From Patescibacteria group bacterium (GTDB lineage Bacteria > Patescibacteriota > Doudnabacteria > UBA920), in NCBI GenBank assembly GCA_023484515.1, contig JAMDAY010000007.1, positions 1 to 50,178 on the forward strand: a stretch of 50,178 bases of DNA. Reading direction: 5' to 3'. Positions 8,505 through 16,445 of this stretch are shown here, piece after piece (position 1 is the first letter of the stretch; the number at the start of each line of letters is the position of its first letter). The notes beneath the pieces were generated by a model. It was not told where the DNA came from. It was given only the letters and a program-made list of their open reading frames with translations, and did not search any database. The translations under genes and the position numbers were made by a program.

Positions 8505-9266
8505 TTAGGCCAGCTTGCTTAAGTAAGCGGTAACAATGTCGTTTGATGTTAGTAAATTGGAAAGAATGGTAATAATCGCATAAGCCATTAGCACCACCAC
8601 TACGCCGATTATGGCGTTCATAATGGTCTTGCGGCCTTTTTCCGAAGTTTCTTCATTACCGCCGGCCGTAATATACCAAAACCCGCCTACCACCAGCATG
8701 CCGACGGCGATCATGCCGGCAAAGGTTAGTAGATATTGGATTACTTTTACAATCAAGCCGACCAAAGTTGTACTGCCTGCCAGCCCATTCTGGTTGGAAG
8801 GAGGCACGCAAGTTCCCCCTGCCTGCACCATCCCCTGGGCAGCGCAATCCGGACCAATTGCTCCACTGGCCGCGCCAGGTTCTGTTCCGCCGGCAGAAGC
8901 CAATCCCAATTTAGCCAGAACCTGCTGGTCCGCCACTCCGCTTGCGGTAAAACCAGAGTGGTTTTGGTATATTAATACCCCCGCTTCCGTCTCGGGACCA
9001 AACTGACCGTCCACCGCGATTGGGCTAAAATCCGCGTTAAGCCCAGGCAATACGTTATTCAAGGCGCTTTGCAGAACGCAAACCTTGTCGCAGCGCGAAC
9101 CTCTTTGCAAAGTGGTGGAAGAATTAGTGCAATTGCTGTCGGTGCCGGAATATTTGCCATTGGCGCAAGTGGTAGCTAATGCGCTTCCCATGCCCATCAA
9201 CCAAAAAAAGAGCGCTACAATGCCAATAACAGAAGATAAATTTAAAATTTTATTTTGTTTCAACAT
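8505..9266 (-). CDS. Peptidoglycan-binding-like domain fused to a VirB2/TrbC-type pilin module
   Basis: From ATG 9266 the product is about 253 residues. An upstream in-frame TTG at 9299 would overlap the previous gene. A signal peptide is followed by a Cys-containing ectodomain resembling the PG_binding_1 fold (VCVLQSALNNVLPGL then VDGQFGPETEAGVLIYQ, about residues 60-110). After a Gly/Ala-rich linker comes a two-helix C-terminal module with GGFWYITAGGNEETSEKG between the helices. That module is shared by all six genes of this cluster and resembles VirB2/TrbC pilins and small T4SS membrane proteins. The spacing to the preceding gene is 4 bp and there is no clear Shine-Dalgarno, so translational coupling is likely. 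It is last in the array. The peptidoglycan-binding part suggests anchoring to the wall (inference). Confidence 0.8.
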   Translation of the reverse strand: MLKQNKILNLSSVIGIVALFFWLMGMGSALATTCANGKYSGTDSNCTNSSTTLQRGSRCDKVCVLQSALNNVLPGLNADFSPIAVDGQFGPETEAGVLIYQNHSGFTASGVADQQVLAKLGLASAGGTEPGAASGAIGPDCAAQGMVQAGGTCVPPSNQNGLAGSTTLVGLIVKVIQYLLTFAGMIAVGMLVVGGFWYITAGGNEETSEKGRKTIMNAIIGVVVVLMAYAIITILSNLLTSNDIVTAYLSKLA

Positions 9267-9270
9267 CTGA

Positions 9271-9699
9271 TTAATTGCTAATATAAACGGAAGGGCCAAT
9301 TAAGGTGTTTTGGATTACGCGGATTATGGCATAAGACATAACCACTATGATTATGCCAATGATGGCATTGGTTACGGTCTTGCGGCCTTTTTCCGCGGTT
9401 TCCTCGTTGCCGCCAGAGGTTAAATACCAAAACCCGCCAATGACAACAAATAAAACGGCAATAGTCCCTGCAAAAAATAACAACAAATAAATTATTCCTA
9501 CTATTAAATCCATTAAATTAGTGGAACTGGCCAGGCCCGTGCCGAACAGGCCGGAAAATCTTCCAGTAGATATGCCTATGGTAAACGGGTTGCCGGAAAT
9601 ATTTAAACCTGCCGCAAACGCCAATTGCGGTGCAGCCAGAAATAATCCAATGAGGATTATTTGCCAAGCGTTTCCAATACGACCCATAATTTTTTTCAT
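9271..9699 (-). CDS. VirB2/TrbC-type pilin-like protein (142 aa)
   Basis: A signal peptide ending near PQLAFAAG (about residue 30) is followed by a short Gly/Ser-rich exported stretch. Two hydrophobic helices (about 63-87 and 104-125) surround the cytoplasmic-type loop GGFWYLTSGGNEETAEKG. The composition and layout match small two-helix VirB2/TrbC pilins and their many CPR paralogues. It is a compact member of the six-gene array, with almost no added ectodomain. A promoter at 9746-9775 suggests the last two genes can also be transcribed separately. A pilus or secretion-channel subunit is plausible. A structural role is inferred, not shown. Confidence 0.8.
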   Translation of the reverse strand: MKKIMGRIGNAWQIILIGLFLAAPQLAFAAGLNISGNPFTIGISTGRFSGLFGTGLASSTNLMDLIVGIIYLLLFFAGTIAVLFVVIGGFWYLTSGGNEETAEKGRKTVTNAIIGIIIVVMSYAIIRVIQNTLIGPSVYISN

Positions 9700-9745
9700 A
9701 ATTTTTATGCCCTTAACGGCGTCCGCCTTACAAGAAAGCTATGAG

Positions 9746-9775
9746 ATAATAAGCATTATGGCCAATGCTTGCCAA
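9746..9775 (-). promoter_or_regulatory. Putative promoter upstream of the 142-aa pilin gene
   Basis: On the minus strand, TTGGCA (9770-9775) and TATTAT (9746-9751) are separated by 18 bp. The gap between the two pilin genes here (9700-9910) is the largest in the cluster and holds no ORF I would support. Confidence 0.5.
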
Positions 9776-9910
9776 ATTGCATCCGGACATTGTCCTTGCA
9801 AGCGAGAAAAGCGCCGTCAAAAATTTTTTAAAACTTAAAGACAAAACTCATTTTACCCTTAAGTCTGGCCCCCAAGCCGAGTTGAGGACCATGTGCTTTA
9901 AAAGCTGAAA

Positions 9911-10312
9911 TTATACGTTCGTAGGCCTGGTGACAAAATTGGCGACCACATTCACTATTACGTAAGAAAGAATAATTATAACAATACCAATAATGGCATT
10001 GATGGCTGTGTTTTTGCCTTTTTCCGCGGTTTCCTCGTTGCCGGCCGAAGTAATATACCAAAAGCCGCCAATGATAAGGAACAATACCGCAATACCAAAA
10101 GCAATGCCGAGCAGCCAGTTAATTACGGTCCTTATAAGGCCGTTAATGTCCGACCCAGCGCTGCAGTTTAAGCCGGTTTTCGGATCGCAAGGGAATGATT
10201 GGCTAAGCTGGGCAAAACCCACCAAGGGCATTATGGCCAAGGCAAACACCGCGACCATCTCTGCAACCTTAAGCCAGTTTATTTTCTTTAATGTTTGTTT
10301 CAAGCTGTTCAC
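9911..10312 (-). CDS. VirB2/TrbC-type pilin-like protein (133 aa)
   Basis: The N-terminal signal sequence ends around VGFAQ (about 35). A short exported segment with two cysteines (FPCDPKTGLNC) follows, then two hydrophobic helices around the array motif GGFWYITSAGNEETAEKG. The listed start is GTG at 10312. GAGAGGGG lies immediately upstream, too close for GTG, and is better spaced for a TTG at 10303, so the true protein may be three residues shorter. It is the same family as its neighbours on both sides. The two cysteines could form a disulfide outside the cell. Confidence 0.8.
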   Translation of the reverse strand: MNSLKQTLKKINWLKVAEMVAVFALAIMPLVGFAQLSQSFPCDPKTGLNCSAGSDINGLIRTVINWLLGIAFGIAVLFLIIGGFWYITSAGNEETAEKGKNTAINAIIGIVIIILSYVIVNVVANFVTRPTNV

Positions 10313-10392
10313 CCCCTCTCATTACTTTCCATCCTATTTTTTGCTGATTATATAATACACCAAAACTGCTTTTTTGGGAAATTTTTACGAAA

Positions 10393-11562
10393 TTATGGCC
10401 TGGTTATTGTCTGCTCGCCTCCGCCAATGGCTTGCCCGCAAATTTTTACGCTGACTTTAAACGAACTTGGATTGCCGCTGGCTCCGGCTTCTCCTAAAGT
10501 ATAACCCCTGACTGTCAGTGTTTCGCCAGGCCCTTGCTGTGCGCCATTGACGTAAAAAGTGATTAATTGGCTGGCGGCCGGGGTATTGGAACACATAATT
10601 TTTACGTTAGTATTGGTTGCGCTAATGCTTAGGTGCAAATCCCGGTTGTTGTTGGTCCAGTTGGTCGTAAAGCTGGAGCCTTGCGCCGCCTGGTTAATTT
10701 GTTCCTGGGTATAAGCTCCTCCCACGCCGGAAAAATCCGCAACCTGTTTGACCGTAACCTGTTGCTGCGCAATTTGGATGCCGCACATATTCACCGCCAC
10801 CGTTCCGGAGCTGGCAGGCAATTGGCTGGCCGGCATTTCCAGCGTGCCCGTGCGGGACGACTGCCCCTGCCTGGCCAATTCAATACTGCCTAAATTTTGC
10901 CCGCTCCAATAAACCGTAATGTAAGCCTGGTCCGCAGAATCACTATTACAAACCTTTCTTATGCTCGGCTCGTCGTTAAAGCTGTAAATTGCGGTAATAA
11001 CAAGCTTGCCGTTGCTGGGCACCTCGGACGGTATGGTAATGCCCGCGGCAACGTTTGCCGCAGCCTGCTCGGAAGTTAATTCGGCCGGCGGAGTGGTATT
11101 CCTTTCGCTTGGGGTGGAAGGCGTAACGTTTGTTCCGCTATTTCCCCCTCCGGCATTGCCCAAATTTCCGGACAAAGCATTGGTGGTAATGCGCACTATT
11201 GCCGTAGCCATGACAATTACCACTAAACCAATAATGGAATTAATTATGGTTTTTCGTCCTTTTTCCGCCTGTTCTTCGCTGCCTGCAGCGGTTAAATACC
11301 AATATCCGCCCATGATTAAAAACACAATGGTCACGGTTCCAGCCAATCCCAAGGCATATTTTATCCCTACAATTAAAGCTTGCTGGAGAGAACAAATAAT
11401 TGGCGTTCCTCCCAAGGTATCTATTTCTTTGCCGTTGATGTTAATTACAAATTTGTTCCTAAAATCGGCGCAGGCATCGGCTGCGCGGGCAGGCAGGGCA
11501 AATGCCGCTGCGTTAAAAATTAGAGCGGCGGCAAGCGCAAATTTAAATATTTTTGATTTCAT
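10393..11562 (-). CDS. Pilin-like module followed by a large C-terminal extracellular region
   Basis: Start ATG 11562 is preferred over ATG 11580, which overlaps the previous gene. The product is about 389 residues. The signal peptide ends at PARAAD, then comes a short Cys-containing segment and two hydrophobic helices around GGYWYLTAAGSEEQAEKG. Unlike its neighbours, the variable domain is at the C-terminus: a Ser/Thr/Pro linker (NVTPSTPSERNTTPP) and then about 220 residues predicted beta-rich, with two repeat-like halves each containing a lone cysteine near VNMCG or VKICG. This suggests immunoglobulin-like or adhesin domains. The inverted order (pilin first, ectodomain last) is unusual within the array. 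The function is unproven. Confidence 0.75.
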   Translation of the reverse strand: MKSKIFKFALAAALIFNAAAFALPARAADACADFRNKFVININGKEIDTLGGTPIICSLQQALIVGIKYALGLAGTVTIVFLIMGGYWYLTAAGSEEQAEKGRKTIINSIIGLVVIVMATAIVRITTNALSGNLGNAGGGNSGTNVTPSTPSERNTTPPAELTSEQAAANVAAGITIPSEVPSNGKLVITAIYSFNDEPSIRKVCNSDSADQAYITVYWSGQNLGSIELARQGQSSRTGTLEMPASQLPASSGTVAVNMCGIQIAQQQVTVKQVADFSGVGGAYTQEQINQAAQGSSFTTNWTNNNRDLHLSISATNTNVKIMCSNTPAASQLITFYVNGAQQGPGETLTVRGYTLGEAGASGNPSSFKVSVKICGQAIGGGEQTITRP

Positions 11563-11567
11563 TTTAG

Positions 11568-12983
11568 TTAGATAAACCATTTATATCCGCGCAGCCAGCT
11601 TGTGGGGTTGGCGGGGAAGGATATATTGAAAAAATTCTGGACAATGGCAATAACGCTAAAAGCCAGTAAGGCAATGCCCAAGCCGATTATGGCCCAGGTT
11701 ACGGTTTTCTTGGCCGAAGTAAAGGCCTCTTCGTTTCCCTGCGCCATGACCATCTTGAAGCCGCCAATAATTATGAATACCACGGCCCAGATGCCCACTA
11801 TAGCCAAAAACCCGCGCATTATAAGCAAAATCATGTCAGTCAGCGAGTCCACCGGCAAAGGGTTTTCCAGGCAATACTTGGAATAATTCGGATCCTTGTC
11901 CGCCCCCGCTCTTGTGCAGTCAAACGCCACGACCGGAGGAGCTGTTTCGCCTGGTTGCTTTCCTCCTGCGGAGCTTGATGTTACGCAAACCCCCGAAGAA
12001 TTACAAGTAAAGCCCGCCTCACACACGCCTTCTTCATAATCAGCGCAAGACTGGCACTTGCCAGTGTCGTAATCGCAATAATTTGATTTGCATTCGCTGC
12101 TGTCATTGCATGCTATGCCGTTATTTTTTAAACCACCGCCGGAACCGCTTACTTGGATTACAACCTTGCCCTGCCCGATTCGTGATTGGGTTCCTGCCTG
12201 CCATAAATCAACATAAATTGTATGTGAGCCATTTCCCAAGCCCTTGTTTGAACTTATTTGGATTGGCCATTGGTTTACTGTTGTCATGCCGGGACGGTAA
12301 ATTTTGGAAGTATCTACGGTATCGGTTATTAAAGAATTACTGTAATTACTATCAGAATATATATTCACATATACTTGCTTAATAGCGGAGCCAATTTCAA
12401 ATTTATCCGGATCAGTGGTAATTTGCACTTTAATCCCTTGGTCAGTATCCTTATATGAATCTTTTAAAGGCAGGACTCTTACATCAAAATCCCCTCCTGC
12501 CCCCCCTCCGGTAATATTTACTGTAAAATATTTATCAGGAACCGTTATGTTTTTAGGGCTTAACACTGCCAACCTAAAAACAATCTGCCCTGGATTACTA
12601 AGGTTAGTTTGAGCTTGAGGATATAAAGTCTTAAGGTTTACATTATAAATTTTAGTTAACGTATTCCCTTGAAAAGTAATAATTGCTTCATTTTCTAAAG
12701 AGTAGATTTTTCCGCTTTTCATTACATATCCGAAATATAAATGTAAATTTGCATCACAATCTTTTTGAACGCCAGCGCTGACTATTTTGACATTAAACAC
12801 TAAGTTGGTCTCATTTACACTAGCAGTGCTCTTATTGCCTGTGAACGTCACGTTGTAGCCACAATCTGCCTTGGCCTTAGGTAGTATTCCAAACCCAAAA
12901 AACTCCGTAAGCAAAAGCATTATTAGGGCGGCGGAGCGGAGGAGGAGAGAAATTTTATTTATGGTTTTTTGTTTGAAAAACAT
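11568..12983 (-). CDS. Large exported protein with beta domains, Cys-rich segment and C-terminal pilin-like helices
   Basis: A 471-residue protein. The N-terminal signal helix ends at KAKADC. Two beta-rich domains (about 40-155 and 165-285) are followed by a short Cys-rich stretch (about 290-335, at least eight cysteines spaced like EGF or dickkopf repeats) and an acidic linker. The C-terminal two-helix module has GGFKMVMAQGNEEAFTSAKK between the helices. The module is recognisably homologous to the other five genes but diverged (no GGFWYLT). In VirB2-like fashion the helices would sit in the membrane with the beta domains outside. It could be a tip or adhesin subunit (inference). It is second in the array, 12 bp after the first gene. 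Confidence 0.72.
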   Translation of the reverse strand: MFFKQKTINKISLLLRSAALIMLLLTEFFGFGILPKAKADCGYNVTFTGNKSTASVNETNLVFNVKIVSAGVQKDCDANLHLYFGYVMKSGKIYSLENEAIITFQGNTLTKIYNVNLKTLYPQAQTNLSNPGQIVFRLAVLSPKNITVPDKYFTVNITGGGAGGDFDVRVLPLKDSYKDTDQGIKVQITTDPDKFEIGSAIKQVYVNIYSDSNYSNSLITDTVDTSKIYRPGMTTVNQWPIQISSNKGLGNGSHTIYVDLWQAGTQSRIGQGKVVIQVSGSGGGLKNNGIACNDSSECKSNYCDYDTGKCQSCADYEEGVCEAGFTCNSSGVCVTSSSAGGKQPGETAPPVVAFDCTRAGADKDPNYSKYCLENPLPVDSLTDMILLIMRGFLAIVGIWAVVFIIIGGFKMVMAQGNEEAFTSAKKTVTWAIIGLGIALLAFSVIAIVQNFFNISFPANPTSWLRGYKWFI

Positions 12984-12995
12984 AACCTCTGGTTT

Positions 12996-13487
12996 CTATT
13001 TGGTTTTCAATTCTTCGTTAATGGGATTAACGGAAGGATCGTCGGCATCGCTGCTCCGGCAGTCGTTATAATTGGTAATGGTAATATAAGTCATGGGGTT
13101 CCTTAAGTCCACCTTGCACCGGGAACGCAAAATAAAATTAACTGCCGTGTTTACGAACAAAAATCCCAGCATGGCAAACACAAACCCCACCACGGCCTGG
13201 GTCAAGGCCTTGCGCCGTTTGGTCACGCTTTCCTCGTTGCCCATGGTGGTGATTAGCCAAAACCCGGCGTTTACCACCTGGTATACGGCATAAGCCCCCG
13301 CCAAAGCCACCAGCCAGTTAGTCACGCGCGCTATTAACACAAAAGCGTCAACCACCGTGCAAGGCTTTTCCCCGTTGCCGCCACAGGGAACAAGTCCGGC
13401 AGCATGGGTTGCGGAGGGGATTATCAATACGGCAAAAATTGCCAAGATAAACGTAATTAAATATAATTTTCTTTCATTTGATTTCAT
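12996..13487 (-). CDS. VirB2/TrbC-type pilin-like protein, first gene of the array
   Basis: The chosen start at ATG 13487 gives 163 residues; the ORF is open further upstream but runs through the promoter. The signal peptide ends at ATHAAG, then comes CGGNGEKPC, with two cysteines. Two helices flank the variant loop GFWLITTMGNEESVTKRRK, and the C-terminal tail contains two more cysteines. A TATAAT box on the minus strand (13506-13511) lies about 18 bp upstream of the start, with a TTGA-containing segment in the AT-rich repeat at -35. This is probably the main promoter for all six genes, which follow at 4-210 bp spacing on one strand. Confidence 0.78.
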   Translation of the reverse strand: MKSNERKLYLITFILAIFAVLIIPSATHAAGLVPCGGNGEKPCTVVDAFVLIARVTNWLVALAGAYAVYQVVNAGFWLITTMGNEESVTKRRKALTQAVVGFVFAMLGFLFVNTAVNFILRSRCKVDLRNPMTYITITNYNDCRSSDADDPSVNPINEELKTK

Positions 13488-13523
13488 GATGAGTTCTTTT
13501 GATTTATTATAACACACCTTGAC

Positions 13524-13548
13524 TAATTTCAAATACCAAATTACAAAT
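13524..13548. repeat. Left inverted repeat flanking the four-helix-bundle gene
   Basis: These 25 bases are the reverse complement of 13971-13995 with one mismatch. The pair encloses exactly one gene. Confidence 0.75.
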
Positions 13549-13579
13549 TCCAAATCAATATCAAAAAAATAATGTCAAA

Positions 13580-13954
13580 TTACCCTTTGCTGTTAGCCCT
13601 GGTTTTATTAATGATAGCTGAAAATATAAGCAATAATTCATTTGCCTCTTTCCATAACAATCTGGCTTGCTGCTGCAATGTTGGTTCAGCTTTAGCTATC
13701 ATCCTTAGCCAATACCTCGTTTCTTTGGACTCTTTTTTACAAATTCCTATTTTATGCCCGAAATCTTTTCTGGACTCTGCTGAATCAGCTTCACAATAAT
13801 TGGCTCCGATTGAAGTCCCTGATTTAACAAATTGCGTTATAAGAGGTACCGTAATTGGGTTTTGCGTAATCAGTTTTGCAAAATCCATAACCCTTTCGCC
13901 AAATACTGCTGTCCTTTCTTCCAGATCATATTTTAAATTTGTTTTATTTGCCAT
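13580..13954 (-). CDS. Four-helix-bundle protein (23S rRNA intervening-sequence protein family)
   Basis: A 124-residue, all-helical protein with the family features: FAKLITQNPITVPLITQFVKSGTSIGANYCEAD, then SRKDFGHKIGICKKESKETRYWL, and a final helix. Relatives are encoded inside 23S rRNA intervening sequences of spirochaetes and others, and they are scattered as stand-alone genes in CPR and Bacteroidetes. The molecular function is unknown. The gene sits alone between two 25-bp inverted repeats (13524 and 13971), suggesting it may move or have moved as a small cassette. No ribosome binding site is visible. It is convergent with nothing and shares the minus strand with both neighbours. Confidence 0.88.
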   Translation of the reverse strand: MANKTNLKYDLEERTAVFGERVMDFAKLITQNPITVPLITQFVKSGTSIGANYCEADSAESRKDFGHKIGICKKESKETRYWLRMIAKAEPTLQQQARLLWKEANELLLIFSAIINKTRANSKG

Positions 13955-13970
13955 TTGAACTTTATTTGAT

Positions 13971-13995
13971 ATTTGTAATTTGTTATTTGAAATTA
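13971..13995. repeat. Right inverted repeat flanking the four-helix-bundle gene
   Basis: ATTTGTAATTTGTTATTTGA plus five bases. It is complementary to 13524-13548 at 24 of 25 positions. Its end overlaps the last codons of the lipoprotein gene (stop at 13993). Confidence 0.75.
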
Positions 13996-15294
13996 ATAGT
14001 TCTGCTGCCCCAGGGCTCCAACCTGCTGCTCGGCCTGGCTTAAGGCTTCCTGCGTGGACAGGCCGTTTAAAATGACGTTGTCTATCATTTTCCCGAAAAT
14101 ATCGTCCATTTTTTGCTGGTCCGGCTTGTAAAACGTCTTAGCCGTCAAATTAGCATTGGCAAACACGCCAATCTCCGGATCCTGAATTTGCAGTTCTATT
14201 AAGTCCTTGCGCGAGGACGGCACCTTGTTTTCCGCATAAAACTTGTCCAAATATTCCTTGCTGGTCAAATTTTTAATTAAGTCCCAGGCTCCGGCCTGGT
14301 ATTTGGTCTGTTTGCTTACCGCCAAACCCCAATAATTGGCAAAATTCACGGACGGATCGTCCAAATTAGGCTGCGGCACGCCGGTGACGTCAAAATTCAA
14401 ATTCGGGGATTTCTGCAAAATAGTCTGCCTGGTATAAGAATAGCTGTACAAAAATGCGGCGCGGCCGTTGGCAAACGCGTCTATGGAATAATCGCTCCGG
14501 CTGTTCCAGTTGTAATTGGAATTTGAAGGGTCGGCAAACGAAGTGTAAAAATCCAAAGCCGACAAGCCCGGATTAATGTTATTGCCGTTTTTTTCCACGG
14601 TCCGCCCGAAAGTCGGATACAGGCCGTCGCTGGAGAACGGCATCGCCCCCTGCTGCAGCATCATGAGATATAAAATATCAACGGCGCGGTTCACATTGCT
14701 ATTGGTTCCCATGGCCACGCCGCTGCGCGTAAAGTATCCTTTGCCGTCCGACCGCTTAATTCTTTGCACCTGGCTGGACAATTCGGCCCAGGTTTTGGGC
14801 GGCGTGGCAATGCCGGCCGTTCCCAGCAAATCTTTATTATAGTAAAGCGCCAGGCTGTCCACGGACATGGCCGCGCCGTAAATTTTTCCGTCCTTGGTAA
14901 AGTCGCTGACCACCGCGTCCACAAAAGCGTTTTTAAAATCTTTCATGGTCCAAACGTTATCCGGCGCGGGCGCAACCTTGTCCAAATATTGGGGCAGCCA
15001 GGAATTATTTATGACAAAAATATCCGGACCGTTGCCCGAAGCCAGGGCGTTAAGCAAGTCCTGCTGGTAAGTGTTTATGTTTTTCTTGGTAAACACAATG
15101 CTCACGTTAGGATGCTTGCTCTGGTAATCTTGGAGTAACGGCTGCATGCTTTGGCTGTCTTCAAATACCATCCAGACATTTAAAGTGGCGCGGGCGGCTG
15201 TCTGGGTCGTCCCGCCTCCGCCGCATCCGGCCGATAACAATAAAATGCCAATCAACGCAAAAAATATTTTAAAAATTTTTAATTTTGGTTTCAT
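13993..15294 (-). CDS. Extracellular solute-binding lipoprotein (ABC sugar-type)
   Basis: About 433 residues from ATG 15294. A second ATG 21 bases upstream is inside the AT-rich repeat and is less likely. The lipoprotein signal ends in the lipobox LLSAGC, so the cysteine would be lipidated and the protein anchored outside the membrane; lspA is encoded at 18549. The mature part matches the family-1 solute-binding fold: LNVWMVFEDSQSMQPLLQDY, then NGPDIFVINNSWLPQY, then the aromatic-rich C-terminal half. The usual substrates are oligosaccharides or glycerol-3-phosphate. No permease or ATPase gene lies nearby, so its partner is elsewhere or it works as an orphan binding protein. Confidence 0.88.
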   Translation of the reverse strand: MKPKLKIFKIFFALIGILLLSAGCGGGGTTQTAARATLNVWMVFEDSQSMQPLLQDYQSKHPNVSIVFTKKNINTYQQDLLNALASGNGPDIFVINNSWLPQYLDKVAPAPDNVWTMKDFKNAFVDAVVSDFTKDGKIYGAAMSVDSLALYYNKDLLGTAGIATPPKTWAELSSQVQRIKRSDGKGYFTRSGVAMGTNSNVNRAVDILYLMMLQQGAMPFSSDGLYPTFGRTVEKNGNNINPGLSALDFYTSFADPSNSNYNWNSRSDYSIDAFANGRAAFLYSYSYTRQTILQKSPNLNFDVTGVPQPNLDDPSVNFANYWGLAVSKQTKYQAGAWDLIKNLTSKEYLDKFYAENKVPSSRKDLIELQIQDPEIGVFANANLTAKTFYKPDQQKMDDIFGKMIDNVILNGLSTQEALSQAEQQVGALGQQNY

Positions 15295-15295
15295 T

Positions 15296-15397
15296 TTGAA
15301 ATTTCCAATATCCAATATCCAATTTCCAATTAATATCCAATGCTTAAATTTTAAAATTAGGGATTCATTGGATATTGAAAATTGATAATTGGGAATT
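15296..15397. repeat. AT-rich inverted-repeat tract upstream of the lipoprotein
   Basis: Left units TTCCAATATCCAATATCCAA and right units TTGGATATTGAAAATTGATA are mutually complementary around an A/T centre. Same family as at 4063 and 4925. Confidence 0.7.
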
Positions 15398-16292
15398 AAA
15401 TTTTTAATCCCTTTAAATACTCCTTAAAATCTTCCTTTAAATCCTCATGTTTTAACCCGAACTCAACTACGGTTTTTAAGTATTCCAGCTTATTGCCGCA
15501 ATCGTAATACTTGCCACCCTGTATTTCCAAGGCGTAGCACTCTTTTTTCTGCTCCAACAAAATATTTACGGCGTCCAAATAAACCAGTTCACGGGGGGTA
15601 TTTTCCTGCTCCAGCCGGCGCATGGCTTCTTCTATGGCGTTAAACATTTCCGGGCCGTAGGCAAAACCGGAAATTACGGCATAATCGGAATCTAAGCGTC
15701 CCGGGCCCGGTTTTTCCACCACTTTGTCAATTTTCAACACACCGGGCTCCACTTCTTTGCCGGCCGCGTAGCCGTATCTTTTGTAATCTTCCGGTTTATT
15801 TAACCGGAGACTGGCCATAACCGCGCTGCCGCCCAGCCGCTCAAAAGCCGCCACCAACTGCTGGCTGCGGGTGGGCATGGCCTGGATAAAATCGTCGCCC
15901 CACAGCACTAAAAACGGCTCATTACCAACAAAGTCCCGCGCGTTCCAAATGGGCGTGGCATTCCCGAGCGGGCCTTTTTGCCGGACAAAGTAAAAATTGG
16001 CCAAATTGGCAATCCGGCGGATTTCTTCCAAAGCTTCCTGCTTGCCCGACTCCTCCAGGCGTTTTTCCAGCTCAAACGGATAGTCAAAATGGTCTTCTAT
16101 GCTGCGCTTGGCCTGGCCGGTGACTATGATAATGTCTTCTATCCCGGCGCTGACCGCGTCTTCCACGGCATACTGGATAATGGGCTTGTCCACAATGGGC
16201 AGCATCTCCTTGGGCTGCGCCTTGGTGGCCGGCAAGAACCTGGTACCATAACCAGCCGCCGGAATTATCGCTTTGCGTATTTTTTTGATCAT
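15396..16292 (-). CDS. galU: UTP-glucose-1-phosphate uridylyltransferase
   Basis: A 298-residue nucleotidyltransferase that makes UDP-glucose for glycan synthesis. The nucleotide-binding signature AAGYGTRFLPATKAQPKEML is at residues 12-31, then IVDKPIIQYAVEDAVSAGI, LWGDDF near 129, and the EKPGPG region near 193. These are typical of bacterial GalU, and the length is standard. On the minus strand a TATAAT box (16302-16307) lies only 9 bases before the ATG and there is no Shine-Dalgarno, so the transcript is nearly leaderless. It may supply UDP-sugars to the glycosyltransferase at 34882 and to surface polysaccharide (inference). Confidence 0.95.
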   Translation of the reverse strand: MIKKIRKAIIPAAGYGTRFLPATKAQPKEMLPIVDKPIIQYAVEDAVSAGIEDIIIVTGQAKRSIEDHFDYPFELEKRLEESGKQEALEEIRRIANLANFYFVRQKGPLGNATPIWNARDFVGNEPFLVLWGDDFIQAMPTRSQQLVAAFERLGGSAVMASLRLNKPEDYKRYGYAAGKEVEPGVLKIDKVVEKPGPGRLDSDYAVISGFAYGPEMFNAIEEAMRRLEQENTPRELVYLDAVNILLEQKKECYALEIQGGKYYDCGNKLEYLKTVVEFGLKHEDLKEDFKEYLKGLKI

Positions 16293-16409
16293 AATGAATG
16301 TATTATAACACTTTTAACGCATCTTAAAAAACTGCAAATATTATCTCTATTAACTTTTGATTTCCGCCAAACCGCAACCTTTGGCATTTTACATTAAGCT
16401 ATAAAACTC

Positions 16410-16445
16410 ATACTAACAACTTGCGCGGCCGCGCATTATGATAGT
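16410..16445 (+). promoter_or_regulatory. Inverted copy of the regulator's promoter/operator, at its 3' end
   Basis: This 36-base segment matches the reverse complement of 16984-17019 at 31 positions. It includes the palindrome TGCGCGGCCGCGCA (16422-16435) and a TATGAT in the same relative place as the TATAAT upstream of the gene. It overlaps the stop codon of the PaaX/Cas2-like gene. It could drive plus-strand (antisense to galU) transcription or serve as a second operator. Confidence 0.6.
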
